Positions 7,625-15,223 of a stretch of 64,000 nucleotides of DNA are shown one piece after another. The stretch is from an uncultured Bacilli bacterium (GTDB taxonomy: Bacteria > Bacillota_I > Bacilli_A > RF39 > UBA660). A program made the position numbers and the translations under genes. Positions within the stretch are counted from its first letter, which is position 1, and every line of letters begins with the position of its first letter. The notes beneath the pieces were generated by a model. It was not told the origin of the DNA and ran no database searches. It worked only from the letters and a program-made list of their open reading frames with translations. The DNA lies in the NCBI GenBank assembly GCA_910584655.1, contig CAJUBJ010000003.1:1-64000 (forward strand), read 5' to 3'.

Positions 7625-8635
7625 ATGACAAATAATGGTTTAAGAACTTTTAATGATATTATGGATTATTTATCTTATTTAGAAAAAAAATATGGAAAAA
7701 TAGAAAAAGAATTAAAAGAAATGAAAATTGGTTTTTTTAGTTCTGACAAAAAGAAATTAAAGAATAGAAAAGCTAAGATGGAAGAAGAGTTAGAACGTAT
7801 TACTGATATATATGAGTATTATGATAATTTCTTTAGAACTTCAACTACTTTTAGTAGAAAAGATTTATCTTTGTTTTTATCTAGATACTTTGCTTTAGTT
7901 TATGGTAAAGCATATGAAGTACAACATGGGGTGTATGATGTTTCTGATGGTAAATATGCTAAAACTTGTGATTTTATTGCTTCTTCAAGTGATTTTGATA
8001 GAATTGATAAAAAATATGATTTAAATAAGCGAGTTAATTTGGACCAAGTAATGGAATTATGTAAAGATGATTGTATAAGTTTAGGTGGAACAAAAAGTCA
8101 TACTTTATTAGCAGATTCTGAATTGAATTCAGATTTTGGAGCTTTTCCTGAAATTATTGAAGCAGCTAAAAAGTTGATAAATGTAAAATTATCTCATCCA
8201 GATTTAAGTGATAAAGAGAGATTAGAATATGTTTTAAAAGATATGGCGACTGATATTGAATTAAAACGACAGGAAGAATTATTAGGTGCAAGTGTTTGTA
8301 GTACTACTTCACAAGATCAACCTAAAATAAATATAATTGGTAGATCAGATCAGCCGACTCAAACCACTGGAGCTCCTATACCTGGTATGAATTCTACAGA
8401 AATTAAATCTTCTAGTACAGCATTAGATGGAGATAAAGCTATGCAAGATGCTATTGCACGAGCACTTCAAAGTATTCAGGCAAATCAAGGGTTCTCACAG
8501 CCTGTTCATGTTCAAACATTTACTCAACCAGAACAAACTGAAGATACTAGTGTTGTTTTAGAACCTAAAAAGACGAGTACTGAAGAAAAGAAGTTAACGA
8601 AGTCTATGATGGGAATTTATATGAACAGAAATTAA
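7625..8635 (+). CDS. Unknown protein, fourth paralogue with a long polar C-terminal extension
   Basis: 336 residues. Residues 1-215 match the family (FNDIMDYLSYL, TSTTFSRKDLSLFLSRYFA, FPEIIEAAKKLINVKLSHP, DLSDKERLEYV). About 120 further residues are Gln/Thr/Ser/Pro-rich and look disordered (TTSQDQPKINI, QPTQTTGAPIPG, QPVHVQTFTQPEQTED) before a basic end. No signal peptide is seen, so the tail is probably an intracellular linker or interaction region. RBS AAGGGGG at 7611-7617. Own promoter, terminator after it. Function unknown. Confidence 0.7.
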   Translation: MTNNGLRTFNDIMDYLSYLEKKYGKIEKELKEMKIGFFSSDKKKLKNRKAKMEEELERITDIYEYYDNFFRTSTTFSRKDLSLFLSRYFALVYGKAYEVQHGVYDVSDGKYAKTCDFIASSSDFDRIDKKYDLNKRVNLDQVMELCKDDCISLGGTKSHTLLADSELNSDFGAFPEIIEAAKKLINVKLSHPDLSDKERLEYVLKDMATDIELKRQEELLGASVCSTTSQDQPKINIIGRSDQPTQTTGAPIPGMNSTEIKSSSTALDGDKAMQDAIARALQSIQANQGFSQPVHVQTFTQPEQTEDTSVVLEPKKTSTEEKKLTKSMMGIYMNRN

Positions 8636-8652
8636 ACTCAAGTATAAATAAG

Positions 8653-8683
8653 GAGAGAAGAAAAGCCATCTTATCTCTTTTTT
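8653..8683 (+). terminator. Intrinsic terminator after the fourth paralogue
   Basis: GAGAGAAG / CTTATCTC stem with one mismatch, 9-nt loop, then TTTTTT at 8678-8683. Confidence 0.6.
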
Positions 8684-8715
8684 AAACTTATATATATTTT
8701 TATGGAGATGAATTT

Positions 8716-9309
8716 ATGCAAATATTTAATATACCTAATCGACCAGCAACTGGACCTGAATCTCAATTATGGTTTAAAAATTATTGTGAGATGTGTGATA
8801 GAGAACAAAGAGTAATGCAAGAAATGCTTGATAGTGAAGATTATATTAAGTGGCTTAGTGAATTTTCTTTTGCCCATAATGGTTTTAGTACTGATCAATT
8901 AGAAAATACTTCAATTGAGTTTTCAGAAAATGATTTTAAAAATATACAAAATTTTAGATGTTTTTATAATGTTATAGGTAGATATGCAGATTATCATTAT
9001 ATTATTGGAGATAATATGGATAAGGCAGGAATTGCTTATTACGTTAGATATAATGGTATAGTTTATAAGATTGGTTCTTTTGCATCAGGAGGATTATTTT
9101 ATTGTAAAATAGTTGATAGCGATTTAAGTGAAGCTACTGTAATTGAATTTATAGATGTTGTAAGAGAAAAAAATATTGGTGAAAGCTCAATAGTTAGAGA
9201 AAGACTTAATCAATTATCTGAAATGATTATAGAATTAGTTGGAATTGGTATTAAAGAAGATGAAATTCGTGGAACTGTTGATGATACTATGAGACTAGTA
9301 AAGAATTAA
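8716..9309 (+). CDS. Unknown protein
   Basis: 197 residues, acidic, no signal peptide or membrane helix. I do not recognise a domain. Visible features are aromatic-rich strands (YYVRYNGIVYKIGSFASGGLFYCKI) in the middle and an amphipathic helical C-terminus (RLNQLSEMIIELVGIGIKEDEI). GGAGA at 8704-8708 precedes ATG 8716. It follows the paralogous family and is bounded by terminators on both sides, so it is a single-gene unit, with TATATA around 8690 as a possible -10. Confidence 0.6.
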   Translation: MQIFNIPNRPATGPESQLWFKNYCEMCDREQRVMQEMLDSEDYIKWLSEFSFAHNGFSTDQLENTSIEFSENDFKNIQNFRCFYNVIGRYADYHYIIGDNMDKAGIAYYVRYNGIVYKIGSFASGGLFYCKIVDSDLSEATVIEFIDVVREKNIGESSIVRERLNQLSEMIIELVGIGIKEDEIRGTVDDTMRLVKN

Positions 9310-9312
9310 TAG

Positions 9313-9341
9313 GTATTAACTTGCGTAGTTAATACTTTTTT
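9313..9341 (+). terminator. Intrinsic terminator
   Basis: Perfect 9-bp stem GTATTAACT/AGTTAATAC, loop TGCGT, then TTTTTT. Confidence 0.85.
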
Positions 9342-9493
9342 CTTGTATAAATAATTGATGTTTAGCAATATATGGACCAAAATTAAGGGGTTTAATGAAG
9401 TAAATATTAGAAAATAAAAAAAGATTAAAAAAATAATTTAATATTTATATATATTGTGTTAAAATAATCATTACACAAAAGGGAGGTTTAAGT

Positions 9494-10234
9494 ATGGCAG
9501 ATATGCATGTGAAAAAGGACAATGTAAATTATGAAAGTTTGGTAGCAGGGGCTTTGATTAGATTTGATCGTGTAGATGAAGCAGATATGACAGTTTTAGT
9601 TGATGAATTTTATGCGATGTGTGGAATAGATATTAATAAAAGTTATATTTTTAGTCAATATATTAATAGTGATAAAGGTAATTATTCTGTTGCTGGTAAT
9701 ACAGAACTTGAAAGATTTGATGCAAAAGGTGAACTAGGAAAAATTCAGGGAGATAAAGTAAAATCTTTTATTGGATGTATTAATCCAGAAGTTCTTGTTT
9801 TAAGAAAAGTAGAGTTGTTAGAAAGTGTTTCTAAGGAAGATATTCAAGGATATAATTTTGAAGAATTTGTTGCTGTTTCTAAAGCACTTAATGAAGGTTA
9901 TTTAACAATGGTATGGAATGATGATAATCTTCCAAATGATTATGAAGAAATTTTATTAACTGCAACTGGTAGAGTAAGATTATTTATGTTAGATTATTGT
10001 GCTGAAATAGAGGAATTTACAAAGTTACTAGAAGATAATGGTTATGATAGTAGTTTAATATATGATTTTTTATTGTCTCAGGATTTAAGCTTTGGTGTTT
10101 ATGAAATATTAAACTTAGATAATTTTTTTGATTTTTGTAATACTTATGATAGAAATAGGTATGCTCCTAAGAAAAGAAATAACGGAGAAGATAAAAGTAA
10201 AGGGTATAAAAAAGTCCCCGAAGATAAAAAATAA
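9494..10234 (+). CDS. Unknown acidic protein
   Basis: 246 residues, strongly acidic, with a basic, Lys-rich last 25 residues (RYAPKKRNNGEDKSKGYKK). No known domain recognised and no signal or membrane segment. GGGAGG at 9481-9486 gives a strong RBS for ATG 9494. Upstream (9342-9480) is a 140-nt AT-rich gap with a possible -10 (TGTTAAAAT near 9458) but no other structure that I can see. It ends in a bidirectional terminator shared with the convergent HD gene. Confidence 0.65.
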   Translation: MADMHVKKDNVNYESLVAGALIRFDRVDEADMTVLVDEFYAMCGIDINKSYIFSQYINSDKGNYSVAGNTELERFDAKGELGKIQGDKVKSFIGCINPEVLVLRKVELLESVSKEDIQGYNFEEFVAVSKALNEGYLTMVWNDDNLPNDYEEILLTATGRVRLFMLDYCAEIEEFTKLLEDNGYDSSLIYDFLLSQDLSFGVYEILNLDNFFDFCNTYDRNRYAPKKRNNGEDKSKGYKKVPEDKK

Positions 10235-10256
10235 GATTGGAATTATTTCCAATCTT
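10233..10256. terminator. Bidirectional terminator between convergent genes
   Basis: Perfect 10-bp stem AAGATTGGAA/TTCCAATCTT with loop TTAT; T run on the plus side and A run (T on the minus strand) on the other. It overlaps the stop of the plus-strand gene and ends one base before the minus-strand stop. Confidence 0.85.
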
Positions 10257-11261
10257 TTAAATTTCTTTAATATCTTTTATATATGCATATTTTTTATCAT
10301 TAAAGTTTGTTATTTTTTTATAAATTGGCTCAATTGTTGATATTTTATTAATTCTTGTTATTTTATTATTTTGGTTAAGAAGAGGTATTACTGTTCTTTT
10401 TTTTGTTTCAAAATTTATATGATATTGATTAAGTTTAATATTTGTTTTAGATACATTGCTTGAATTAATAAAAATGTTCCATGAAGAAATATTTTTATTT
10501 AGAATATTAACGATTTTATTTTCACTTTTTTCATATAAATCATTAATGGTGAATAAATTTTCTGTAAATGCCTTATTTAGTGCATCAGAAATATATTTCA
10601 TTACAAATTTATTCCTATTACTTTGTAGTTCTAGTGAATATACTAAGACCATTTTTGCAAATTTTTTACTAATAGCTAAATTTGTAAAGCCTAGTTCTTG
10701 GTATCCTTCTTCATTAGTTAAAATTGAAATATTTTCATAAACTTCTTTGATATTTTCAAGTTTGTGAGTGTGAAGCCATATGTAACAGGTATGTAAAACA
10801 CCATCTAAACGGTCTGTACATAGTTTTGGAGATTTATTTTCTAAAATTGAATATTTACTTAAGTCTTTTAAATCATCTAAGGAAATATTATCTTTTTTTA
10901 AACAATCTAGTAGCTCTGTATCCTTTTTGATTAGTTCAATTATATCTATTTCTGATGATTCTTGATTTATTGCATCTCCAAGGAGAACATCTATTGTATG
11001 AGCAAAACATGGCGTACCAATATCATGTAAAAGAGCAGCAATTGTTGGTAATTTATCATGGGTAAAATGCCATGTCATATGAGCGACTACTAAACTATGA
11101 TCAAATCTAGAATAAAAAAATAGAGGTGAATAAATTTTAGTATAATCGCATCCACAGAATTGACCAATTTTTTTAATTCGATTTAAAGTTTTAGTATTAA
11201 GATATTTGTCAATGAATGATGGATAATCTTTGTCTATAAATATTTTTAAGTATTCATTCAT
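10257..11261 (-). CDS. HD-domain phosphohydrolase, dGTPase/SAMHD1-like
   Basis: 334 residues. RFDHSLVVAH at about residues 52-61 and ALLHDIGTPCFAHTID at about 73-88 give the H...HD metal-binding set in the arrangement of dGTPase/SAMHD1-type HD enzymes; CTDRLDGVLHTCY supplies the distal Asp region. Such enzymes hydrolyse (d)NTPs or related phosphoesters; the substrate here is inferred only by similarity. ATG 11261 with GGTGAT upstream is preferred over in-frame TTG/GTG codons 9-12 nt earlier, because the predicted start site (extended -10 at 11279-11287) is so close. Confidence 0.75.
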   Translation of the reverse strand: MNEYLKIFIDKDYPSFIDKYLNTKTLNRIKKIGQFCGCDYTKIYSPLFFYSRFDHSLVVAHMTWHFTHDKLPTIAALLHDIGTPCFAHTIDVLLGDAINQESSEIDIIELIKKDTELLDCLKKDNISLDDLKDLSKYSILENKSPKLCTDRLDGVLHTCYIWLHTHKLENIKEVYENISILTNEEGYQELGFTNLAISKKFAKMVLVYSLELQSNRNKFVMKYISDALNKAFTENLFTINDLYEKSENKIVNILNKNISSWNIFINSSNVSKTNIKLNQYHINFETKKRTVIPLLNQNNKITRINKISTIEPIYKKITNFNDKKYAYIKDIKEI

Positions 11262-11278
11262 ATTTATCACCAATGTTT

Positions 11279-11287
11279 ATTATAACA
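11279..11287 (-). promoter_or_regulatory. Extended -10 promoter of the HD gene
   Basis: On the minus strand TGTTATAAT, leaving a leader of about 11 nt before the ATG at 11261. Confidence 0.6.
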
Positions 11288-11291
11288 TGGC

Positions 11292-11319
11292 AAAAAAAAG
11301 AGTGAAATAATATTCACTC
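11292..11319 (-). terminator. Terminator of the folT-ecfA-ecfT operon
   Basis: Minus strand GAGTGAA/TTCACTC stem with a 6-nt loop followed by eight T. The EcfT stop codon lies inside the stem. Confidence 0.85.
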
Positions 11320-11886
11320 ATAAGCCTTCATTATTAAAGTTTTTTCTAAGTCATCAATTAATTTAAATATATTATTTAAGTATGTAATTAAGTAAATGTG
11401 AGGTTTAGTAATGATATTTTTTAAATTAAATTCAAATCCTTTACTTTGAAGGGAGTCTTTAATACTTTTAGCTTCATTTGAAAGTATAGGAATAAATGAT
11501 ATAGAAATAGTAATTATTAATGAAGCTTTTTTAATATCTAATTTAAATATTTTTAATGGATATAAGAGATAATAAAATCCAATACTTAAATTATAAGGAG
11601 ATATTTTATTTGTAATAATAAAAGTTAAATTTATAACTAATAAAATTTTTATACTTATCAAAAGGGAAGTAATTAAGTTTTCATAAAACATATTACATGT
11701 AAATATAAATAAGATAAATATAATATTTTTTTTAAAGAATTTTATATATTTTTTTATATTACATTTTGTTATTATAAGAAGTATTAGGTTAAATAATGTT
11801 ATAAGTAAGATGATGAACCAATTATTAATAAAAAATAGAATGGTACTATAAATAATAAAGCTAGTTATTATAAAAGCAGTAGTCAT
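11314..11886 (-). CDS. ecfT: ECF transporter transmembrane component (EcfT, CbiQ family), folate module
   Basis: 190 residues, five or so hydrophobic helices, followed by the cytoplasmic coupling region (FNLKNIITKPHIYLITYL, LEKTLIMKAYE). It is short compared with the usual ~260 residues, and the A-R-G style coupling motifs are poorly conserved (the segment SLQSKGFEF is the best candidate). It couples the ATPase to the substrate-binding S component in the membrane. It overlaps the ATPase gene by 4 nt and is last in the operon, so regulation comes from the THF riboswitch. Identification leans on context. Confidence 0.75.
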   Translation of the reverse strand: MTTAFIITSFIIYSTILFFINNWFIILLITLFNLILLIITKCNIKKYIKFFKKNIIFILFIFTCNMFYENLITSLLISIKILLVINLTFIITNKISPYNLSIGFYYLLYPLKIFKLDIKKASLIITISISFIPILSNEAKSIKDSLQSKGFEFNLKNIITKPHIYLITYLNNIFKLIDDLEKTLIMKAYE

Positions 11887-12674
11887 AAATTATTAAGTAC
11901 CTTTAAAATGTCATTTTCGTTATTTATAGAGTTTCCTTTATTTCTTAGAATGTTTATAATTTTTAGAGATAAAGGAATGTTTAAATGATGATTTGTTAAA
12001 ATACTTATATTATTTAGTAATTCTTCTTTAGTGTATTTAAATATTTTTTTGTTATCAATAATTAATATTTCATCAGCTATAGTGAGTTCATCCATAATAT
12101 TAGTTATACAAATAATGCCAATATTATTTTTATTTAAAACTTTTATTAATTCATATATTTCTTGTCGATTATTAATATCTAACATTGAGGTAGCTTCATC
12201 AAATACTATATATTTAGGATTTAAGGCAAGAATAGATGCAATAGCTAGACGTTGCTTTTCTCCACCAGATAAATTATAGGGATTAGAGTTAATTTTATCT
12301 AGTAAATTAACTTTTTTTAATGACTCTTTAATAATATTTTCTATTTCTTTAGGATTTGTGTTTATATTTTCTAAAGTGAATTTTATGTCATCATAGACGC
12401 TAGTAAATAATATTTGGTTATTTGGGTTTTGAAAAACCATACTTATTAGTTTTCTTAAATTTATTATTGACGTTTTTTTATTTATCTCTTGATTATTAAT
12501 AGTTATTTTTCCTTTAAAGTCTTTTTTTAATCCAGTTAAAATATTTCCTAAAGTTGATTTTCCACTACCATTTTGACCAATTATAAAAGTTATTTTATTT
12601 TGAGAAATACTTAAATTAATATTTTCTAGAATTGTATTATCATAGCCACAAGTTAGATTTTCTATTTTAATCAT
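11883..12674 (-). CDS. ecfA: ECF transporter ATP-binding protein (EcfA)
   Basis: 263 residues. Walker A GQNGSGKST at about 36-44, Q-loop MVFQNPNNQILF (the EcfA-type FQNPxxQ), signature LSGGEKQR at about 134-141, Walker B YIVFDEATSML. The Q-loop pattern and the neighbours identify it as the energising subunit of an energy-coupling factor transporter. Only one ATPase gene is present locally, so it either acts as a homodimer or pairs with an EcfA encoded elsewhere. It overlaps folT by 8 nt and ecfT by 4 nt, implying translational coupling. Confidence 0.88.
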   Translation of the reverse strand: MIKIENLTCGYDNTILENINLSISQNKITFIIGQNGSGKSTLGNILTGLKKDFKGKITINNQEINKKTSIINLRKLISMVFQNPNNQILFTSVYDDIKFTLENINTNPKEIENIIKESLKKVNLLDKINSNPYNLSGGEKQRLAIASILALNPKYIVFDEATSMLDINNRQEIYELIKVLNKNNIGIICITNIMDELTIADEILIIDNKKIFKYTKEELLNNISILTNHHLNIPLSLKIINILRNKGNSINNENDILKVLNNL

Positions 12675-13194
12675 TTTGAATCATCCTATTTATTTGTTCA
12701 TTAAATATTTTTGTAAGAGCTAGTATTGTAAATATTTTTATTGGGGCCATGATTAGTTGTTTTACTATTCTTATTGGGATGATAAATTTAGTTGCATTTT
12801 TACTTATAATAAGCAACCATATTGTGTTAAGTCCACCATTTAGAAGACCAGTAACAATAATGGTACTTATTGTTAATTTTATAATAAATTTTTTATCAAT
12901 TTTAAATTCATTTTTATTATAAAGAAGTAATCCGTATGTAAGTCCAGTTAAGAATGAGGTAATAGTAAATCCAAAAAAGTAACTTCCAGTAGGAAATAAT
13001 AAAGCTCCAATAATATCACTTATAGTTGTAATAAATGTTGAGTGTTTCCATCCAAGTATAATAGCAGATAGCATTATTGGAACAAATGAGAATCCAATAG
13101 TTAGTAGTGGAGTTCTAATAGATAAAATACGTCCTAAGACAATAGTTGATGCTAATAATAAAGCATCTAATAATATTTTTTTTGTTTTGTTCAT
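12667..13194 (-). CDS. folT: Folate ECF transporter S component (FolT-like)
   Basis: 175 residues, about six hydrophobic segments. LGRILSIRTPLLTIGFSFVPIMLSAIILG is cut here to its core TIGFSFVPIML, a stretch typical of FolT proteins, with GALLFPTGSYFFGFT following. Binding of folate is inferred from this resemblance and, independently, from the THF riboswitch in its leader. ATG 13194 is chosen: AAAGGA lies 7-12 nt upstream and earlier in-frame codons fall within the terminator/riboswitch leader. It heads the folT-ecfA-ecfT operon. Confidence 0.85.
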   Translation of the reverse strand: MNKTKKILLDALLLASTIVLGRILSIRTPLLTIGFSFVPIMLSAIILGWKHSTFITTISDIIGALLFPTGSYFFGFTITSFLTGLTYGLLLYNKNEFKIDKKFIIKLTISTIIVTGLLNGGLNTIWLLIISKNATKFIIPIRIVKQLIMAPIKIFTILALTKIFNEQINRMIQND

Positions 13195-13196
13195 AT

Positions 13197-13235
13197 AAAA
13201 AATCCTTTCTTTTCCGCACATGAAAAACAAGGATT
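13197..13235 (-). terminator. Riboswitch-controlled terminator / SD sequester before folT
   Basis: Minus strand AATCCTT...AAGGATT stem followed by TTTTTT. The 3' stem contains the folT Shine-Dalgarno AAAGGA, so the hairpin can both end transcription and hide the ribosome site. It lies about 18 nt after the aptamer. Confidence 0.7.
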
Positions 13236-13252
13236 GTTAATCTTTATTATCA

Positions 13253-13343
13253 ATAGCGGAATGCGAAAATAAATGAGCGATTTCTCTTGCCTCATAAACA
13301 ACTTCCCGTTTTATGAGTCTTAACTATTTATTTTCTACTCTAA
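13253..13343 (-). promoter_or_regulatory. THF riboswitch (class I), upstream of folT
   Basis: Minus strand, in order: AGAGTAG (13341-13335), AGTTAAG, GGGAAGTTG, GAGGCAAGAG, a CGCTCATTTATT segment that pairs back to AAATAAAT, and CGCATTCCGCT ending at 13255. This order of conserved blocks matches the folT-type tetrahydrofolate aptamer. P1 closes with TAG/CTA plus weaker pairs. Its position before a folate ECF operon agrees with the known role: high reduced folate turns expression down through the terminator that follows. Confidence 0.85.
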
Positions 13344-13372
13344 TATTTAATTAAGTTGTAAGAAAAGAAGGA

Positions 13373-13420
13373 TTAATATACTTTGAGTTTTCTCTCAATT
13401 AAGCAAATACATTTTTGCAT
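13373..13420 (-). CDS. 15-codon leader ORF ahead of the THF riboswitch
   Basis: Minus strand ATG 13420 to TAA 13373 encodes MQKCICLIERKLKVY. It has a strong Shine-Dalgarno (GGAAGGTGAT, 4 nt before ATG) and sits about 14 nt after the predicted start site of an extended -10 promoter, the same spacing real genes show in this window. A small hairpin TTGAG/CTCAA lies within it. It may be a translated leader peptide, or the remnant of an older gene start. No homologue is known to me. Confidence 0.45.
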   Translation of the reverse strand: MQKCICLIERKLKVY

Positions 13421-13440
13421 AATAATCACCTTCCGAGATA

Positions 13441-13449
13441 ATTATAACA
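13441..13449 (-). promoter_or_regulatory. Extended -10 promoter of the folT leader
   Basis: Minus strand TGTTATAAT. Predicted start near 13434, giving a leader of about 240 nt that contains the short ORF, THF aptamer and terminator. Confidence 0.65.
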
Positions 13450-13480
13450 CTAAAAAGATAAATGTGTATATAAAACGCAT

Positions 13481-13510
13481 TTGAAATTATTTTATTGAAT
13501 TTGGTTTAAT
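13481..13510 (+). promoter_or_regulatory. Promoter of the 13.5 kb radical SAM gene, with adjacent motif
   Basis: TTGAAA at 13481-13486, 18-nt spacer, TTTAAT at 13505-13510 with extended TG. The motif GTGTA-N6-ACGCA (13464-13479) lies directly upstream and is shared with three sites in the 15-16.2 kb region. Confidence 0.5.
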
Positions 13511-13548
13511 AATTTAGTATAGTTTTATTAAGTAAAGAAGGAATTATA

Positions 13549-14316
13549 ATGATAGATAATGGGTACTTGTTTGCTAAAGATGAAAGTAGATTATTTATTA
13601 ATACTAGTTTAGGTTGTAATAGTAAATGTAGATTTTGTTATTTATCTAAGTTAGGTATGTCTACAATAAAATCTAAAACTTGGGAAGAGGTTTTAGAATT
13701 ATTAAATGAGTCTGATTATAAATATACAAAAGATACATTAATTACGATTGGTTGTTTTTCAGAATGTTTTGATGAATTAAATAAAAGTGAAACTATTAAG
13801 TTAATAAAGTATTTTTTAAATAATGGTAATAGTGTACAAATGTCTACGAAAAGATATGTTTCTTATGAAGATGTAAAAGAAATTATTCCGTTAATAAAAT
13901 ATAAGGGACAGTTTACAATTTTTATTAGTTCTAGTAGTATTACTAGTCATGATTATTATGAAGAAAAAACAGAAAGTGTAATAAGAAGGTTTAAAAGTTT
14001 TGAATTGTTAAGTAGTAATATTCCAGTTGTATTATATATAAAACCAGTATTGCAGAATGTGACACTTAAAGATATAGAGTTTTATAAAAAATATATAGAG
14101 GTTTATAAAATTAAAGATGTAGTAGTGGGAACTATGTTTACTGAAAAAGTAAATAGAGAAACAGTGCATTTTTCTAATGATGATAAGTTGTTTTATAATG
14201 AATGTGAAGATGAAGATAAAATTGCGAATATTTTATGTAATTGTGTAAGAGTATGGAGAAGGAGTACAGAAGTAATAAATTTTTTTAAGGAGAACGTTAA
14301 TGATAGAAGAAGTTAA
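13549..14316 (+). CDS. Radical SAM protein
   Basis: 255 residues. CNSKCRFC at about residues 23-30 is the CxxxCxxC cluster motif. The rest shows a compact radical SAM barrel, with TIGCFSECFDEL and VQMSTKRYV; the combination is reminiscent of the spore photoproduct lyase-related group but I cannot fix a subfamily. No SPASM-type C-terminal cysteines are present apart from ILCNC near the end. RBS AAGAAGGA precedes ATG 13549. It overlaps the next HD gene by 17 nt, implying co-expression and perhaps a linked reaction. Confidence 0.8.
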   Translation: MIDNGYLFAKDESRLFINTSLGCNSKCRFCYLSKLGMSTIKSKTWEEVLELLNESDYKYTKDTLITIGCFSECFDELNKSETIKLIKYFLNNGNSVQMSTKRYVSYEDVKEIIPLIKYKGQFTIFISSSSITSHDYYEEKTESVIRRFKSFELLSSNIPVVLYIKPVLQNVTLKDIEFYKKYIEVYKIKDVVVGTMFTEKVNRETVHFSNDDKLFYNECEDEDKIANILCNCVRVWRRSTEVINFFKENVNDRRS

Positions 14317-14974
14317 AAGTGAAGTATATAAATTGTTATGTAAAGATAACTCTGGTCATGGGATGGATCATGTTAATAGAGTTTATAAGTTAAGTGTTAA
14401 ATTTGCAGAGAAAGAACGTGCAGATGTTTTAGTTGTTAGTTTGGTTGCCTTATTACATGAAGTTGATGATTACAAATTGTTTGGTGAAGAAAGTGCTGAA
14501 AATTTATCTAATGCTAAAATGATTTTGAGTAAAGTTGGTGTAGGTGAAGAAACACAAAAAAAAGTTCTTGAATCAATAAAAAGAATAGGATATAAAAAGT
14601 GTTTAAATGGCATACGTCCTGAAACTCTAGAAGGAAAGATTGTATCTGATGCAGATATGTGTGATGGTCTTGGAGTTACTGGAATTCTGAGAACTTACGA
14701 TTATCAAAAAGCTCATGGAAGACCATTTTTTGATAGAAAAGTATTTCCTGAAGCTTCAGTAAATTTTGATAATTACAAATTGTGCGATGATAGTGCAGTT
14801 TGTCATTGCTTTGATAAACTTTTAAGATTGAAAAATCTTATGATGACAGAAGCAGGAAAGGAAGAAGCGTCAAGTAGACATGATATTATAGTATCTATTC
14901 TATATCATTTATTTGAAGAAGAAGATGCTATAGAGTGGAAAAAATATTTAGATGAGTTTTTAAAAAATCAATAA
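14300..14974 (+). CDS. HD-domain protein (YedJ-like)
   Basis: 224 residues. HGMDHVNRVYKLS at about 20-32 and ALLHEVDDYKLFG at about 51-63, then VSDADMCDGLGVTGILRTYDY, follow the YedJ-type HD phosphohydrolase layout. The usual His-Asp doublet reads His-Glu here (LLHEVDD), so metal binding may be altered. AAGGAG at 14287-14292 serves ATG 14300. It overlaps the radical SAM gene and is closed by a strong terminator. Substrate unknown. Confidence 0.75.
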   Translation: MIEEVKSEVYKLLCKDNSGHGMDHVNRVYKLSVKFAEKERADVLVVSLVALLHEVDDYKLFGEESAENLSNAKMILSKVGVGEETQKKVLESIKRIGYKKCLNGIRPETLEGKIVSDADMCDGLGVTGILRTYDYQKAHGRPFFDRKVFPEASVNFDNYKLCDDSAVCHCFDKLLRLKNLMMTEAGKEEASSRHDIIVSILYHLFEEEDAIEWKKYLDEFLKNQ

Positions 14975-14994
14975 AAATGTTTTATAAAATAATT

Positions 14995-15027
14995 CATTTT
15001 AACTAAAAATAGTTAAAATGTTTTTTT
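14995..15027 (+). terminator. Intrinsic terminator after the HD gene
   Basis: Perfect 10-bp stem CATTTTAACT/AGTTAAAATG, loop AAAAAT, then seven T. Confidence 0.9.
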
Positions 15028-15032
15028 ATATA

Positions 15033-15061
15033 TTGACAAGTGTAAAAAATACGCATATACT
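15033..15061 (+). promoter_or_regulatory. Consensus promoter with embedded GTGTA-N6-ACGCA motif (left arm of inverted repeat)
   Basis: TTGACA at 15033-15038, exactly 17 nt, TATACT at 15056-15061. The spacer holds GTGTAAAAAATACGCA, which abuts the -10. The same arrangement recurs inverted at 15176-15206 and, weaker, at 16187-16215. This suggests an operator for a regulator that blocks or activates the promoter. Confidence 0.65.
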
Positions 15062-15206
15062 GGTATTGGAAGGAAAAATATAAAAAAGAGTAAATAGAAG
15101 ATATTAAACGTTTAAAATGGATTAGTATTATTTGTTAAGATTGTAAAATTGTTTGAGACAATTATTTATTTTAAAAGTATATGCGTATATTTTACACATA
15201 TATCAA
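15033..15206. repeat. Inverted repeat flanking a 114-bp leader segment
   Basis: Left arm 15033-15061 and right arm 15176-15206 are inverted copies: over 22 nt from GTGTA to TATACT they differ at one position, and both begin with TTGA. The segment between (15062-15175) holds no ORF with a start; it contains an AATTGT/ACAATT hairpin near 15149-15166. The arms may be paired operators, the ends of a small mobile element, or the boundaries of an invertible segment. Confidence 0.7.
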
Positions 15207-15223
15207 CCTATAAGAAATTAGAA

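Noticed and set aside
10456..10740. 94-codon plus-strand frame inside the HD gene
   Set aside because: Antisense shadow of a well-supported HD-domain gene; no RBS or promoter.
15033..15206. Insertion sequence or MITE as a firm call
   Set aside because: No transposase and no target-site duplication were visible, and a single related half-site at 16194 fits a regulatory motif better.
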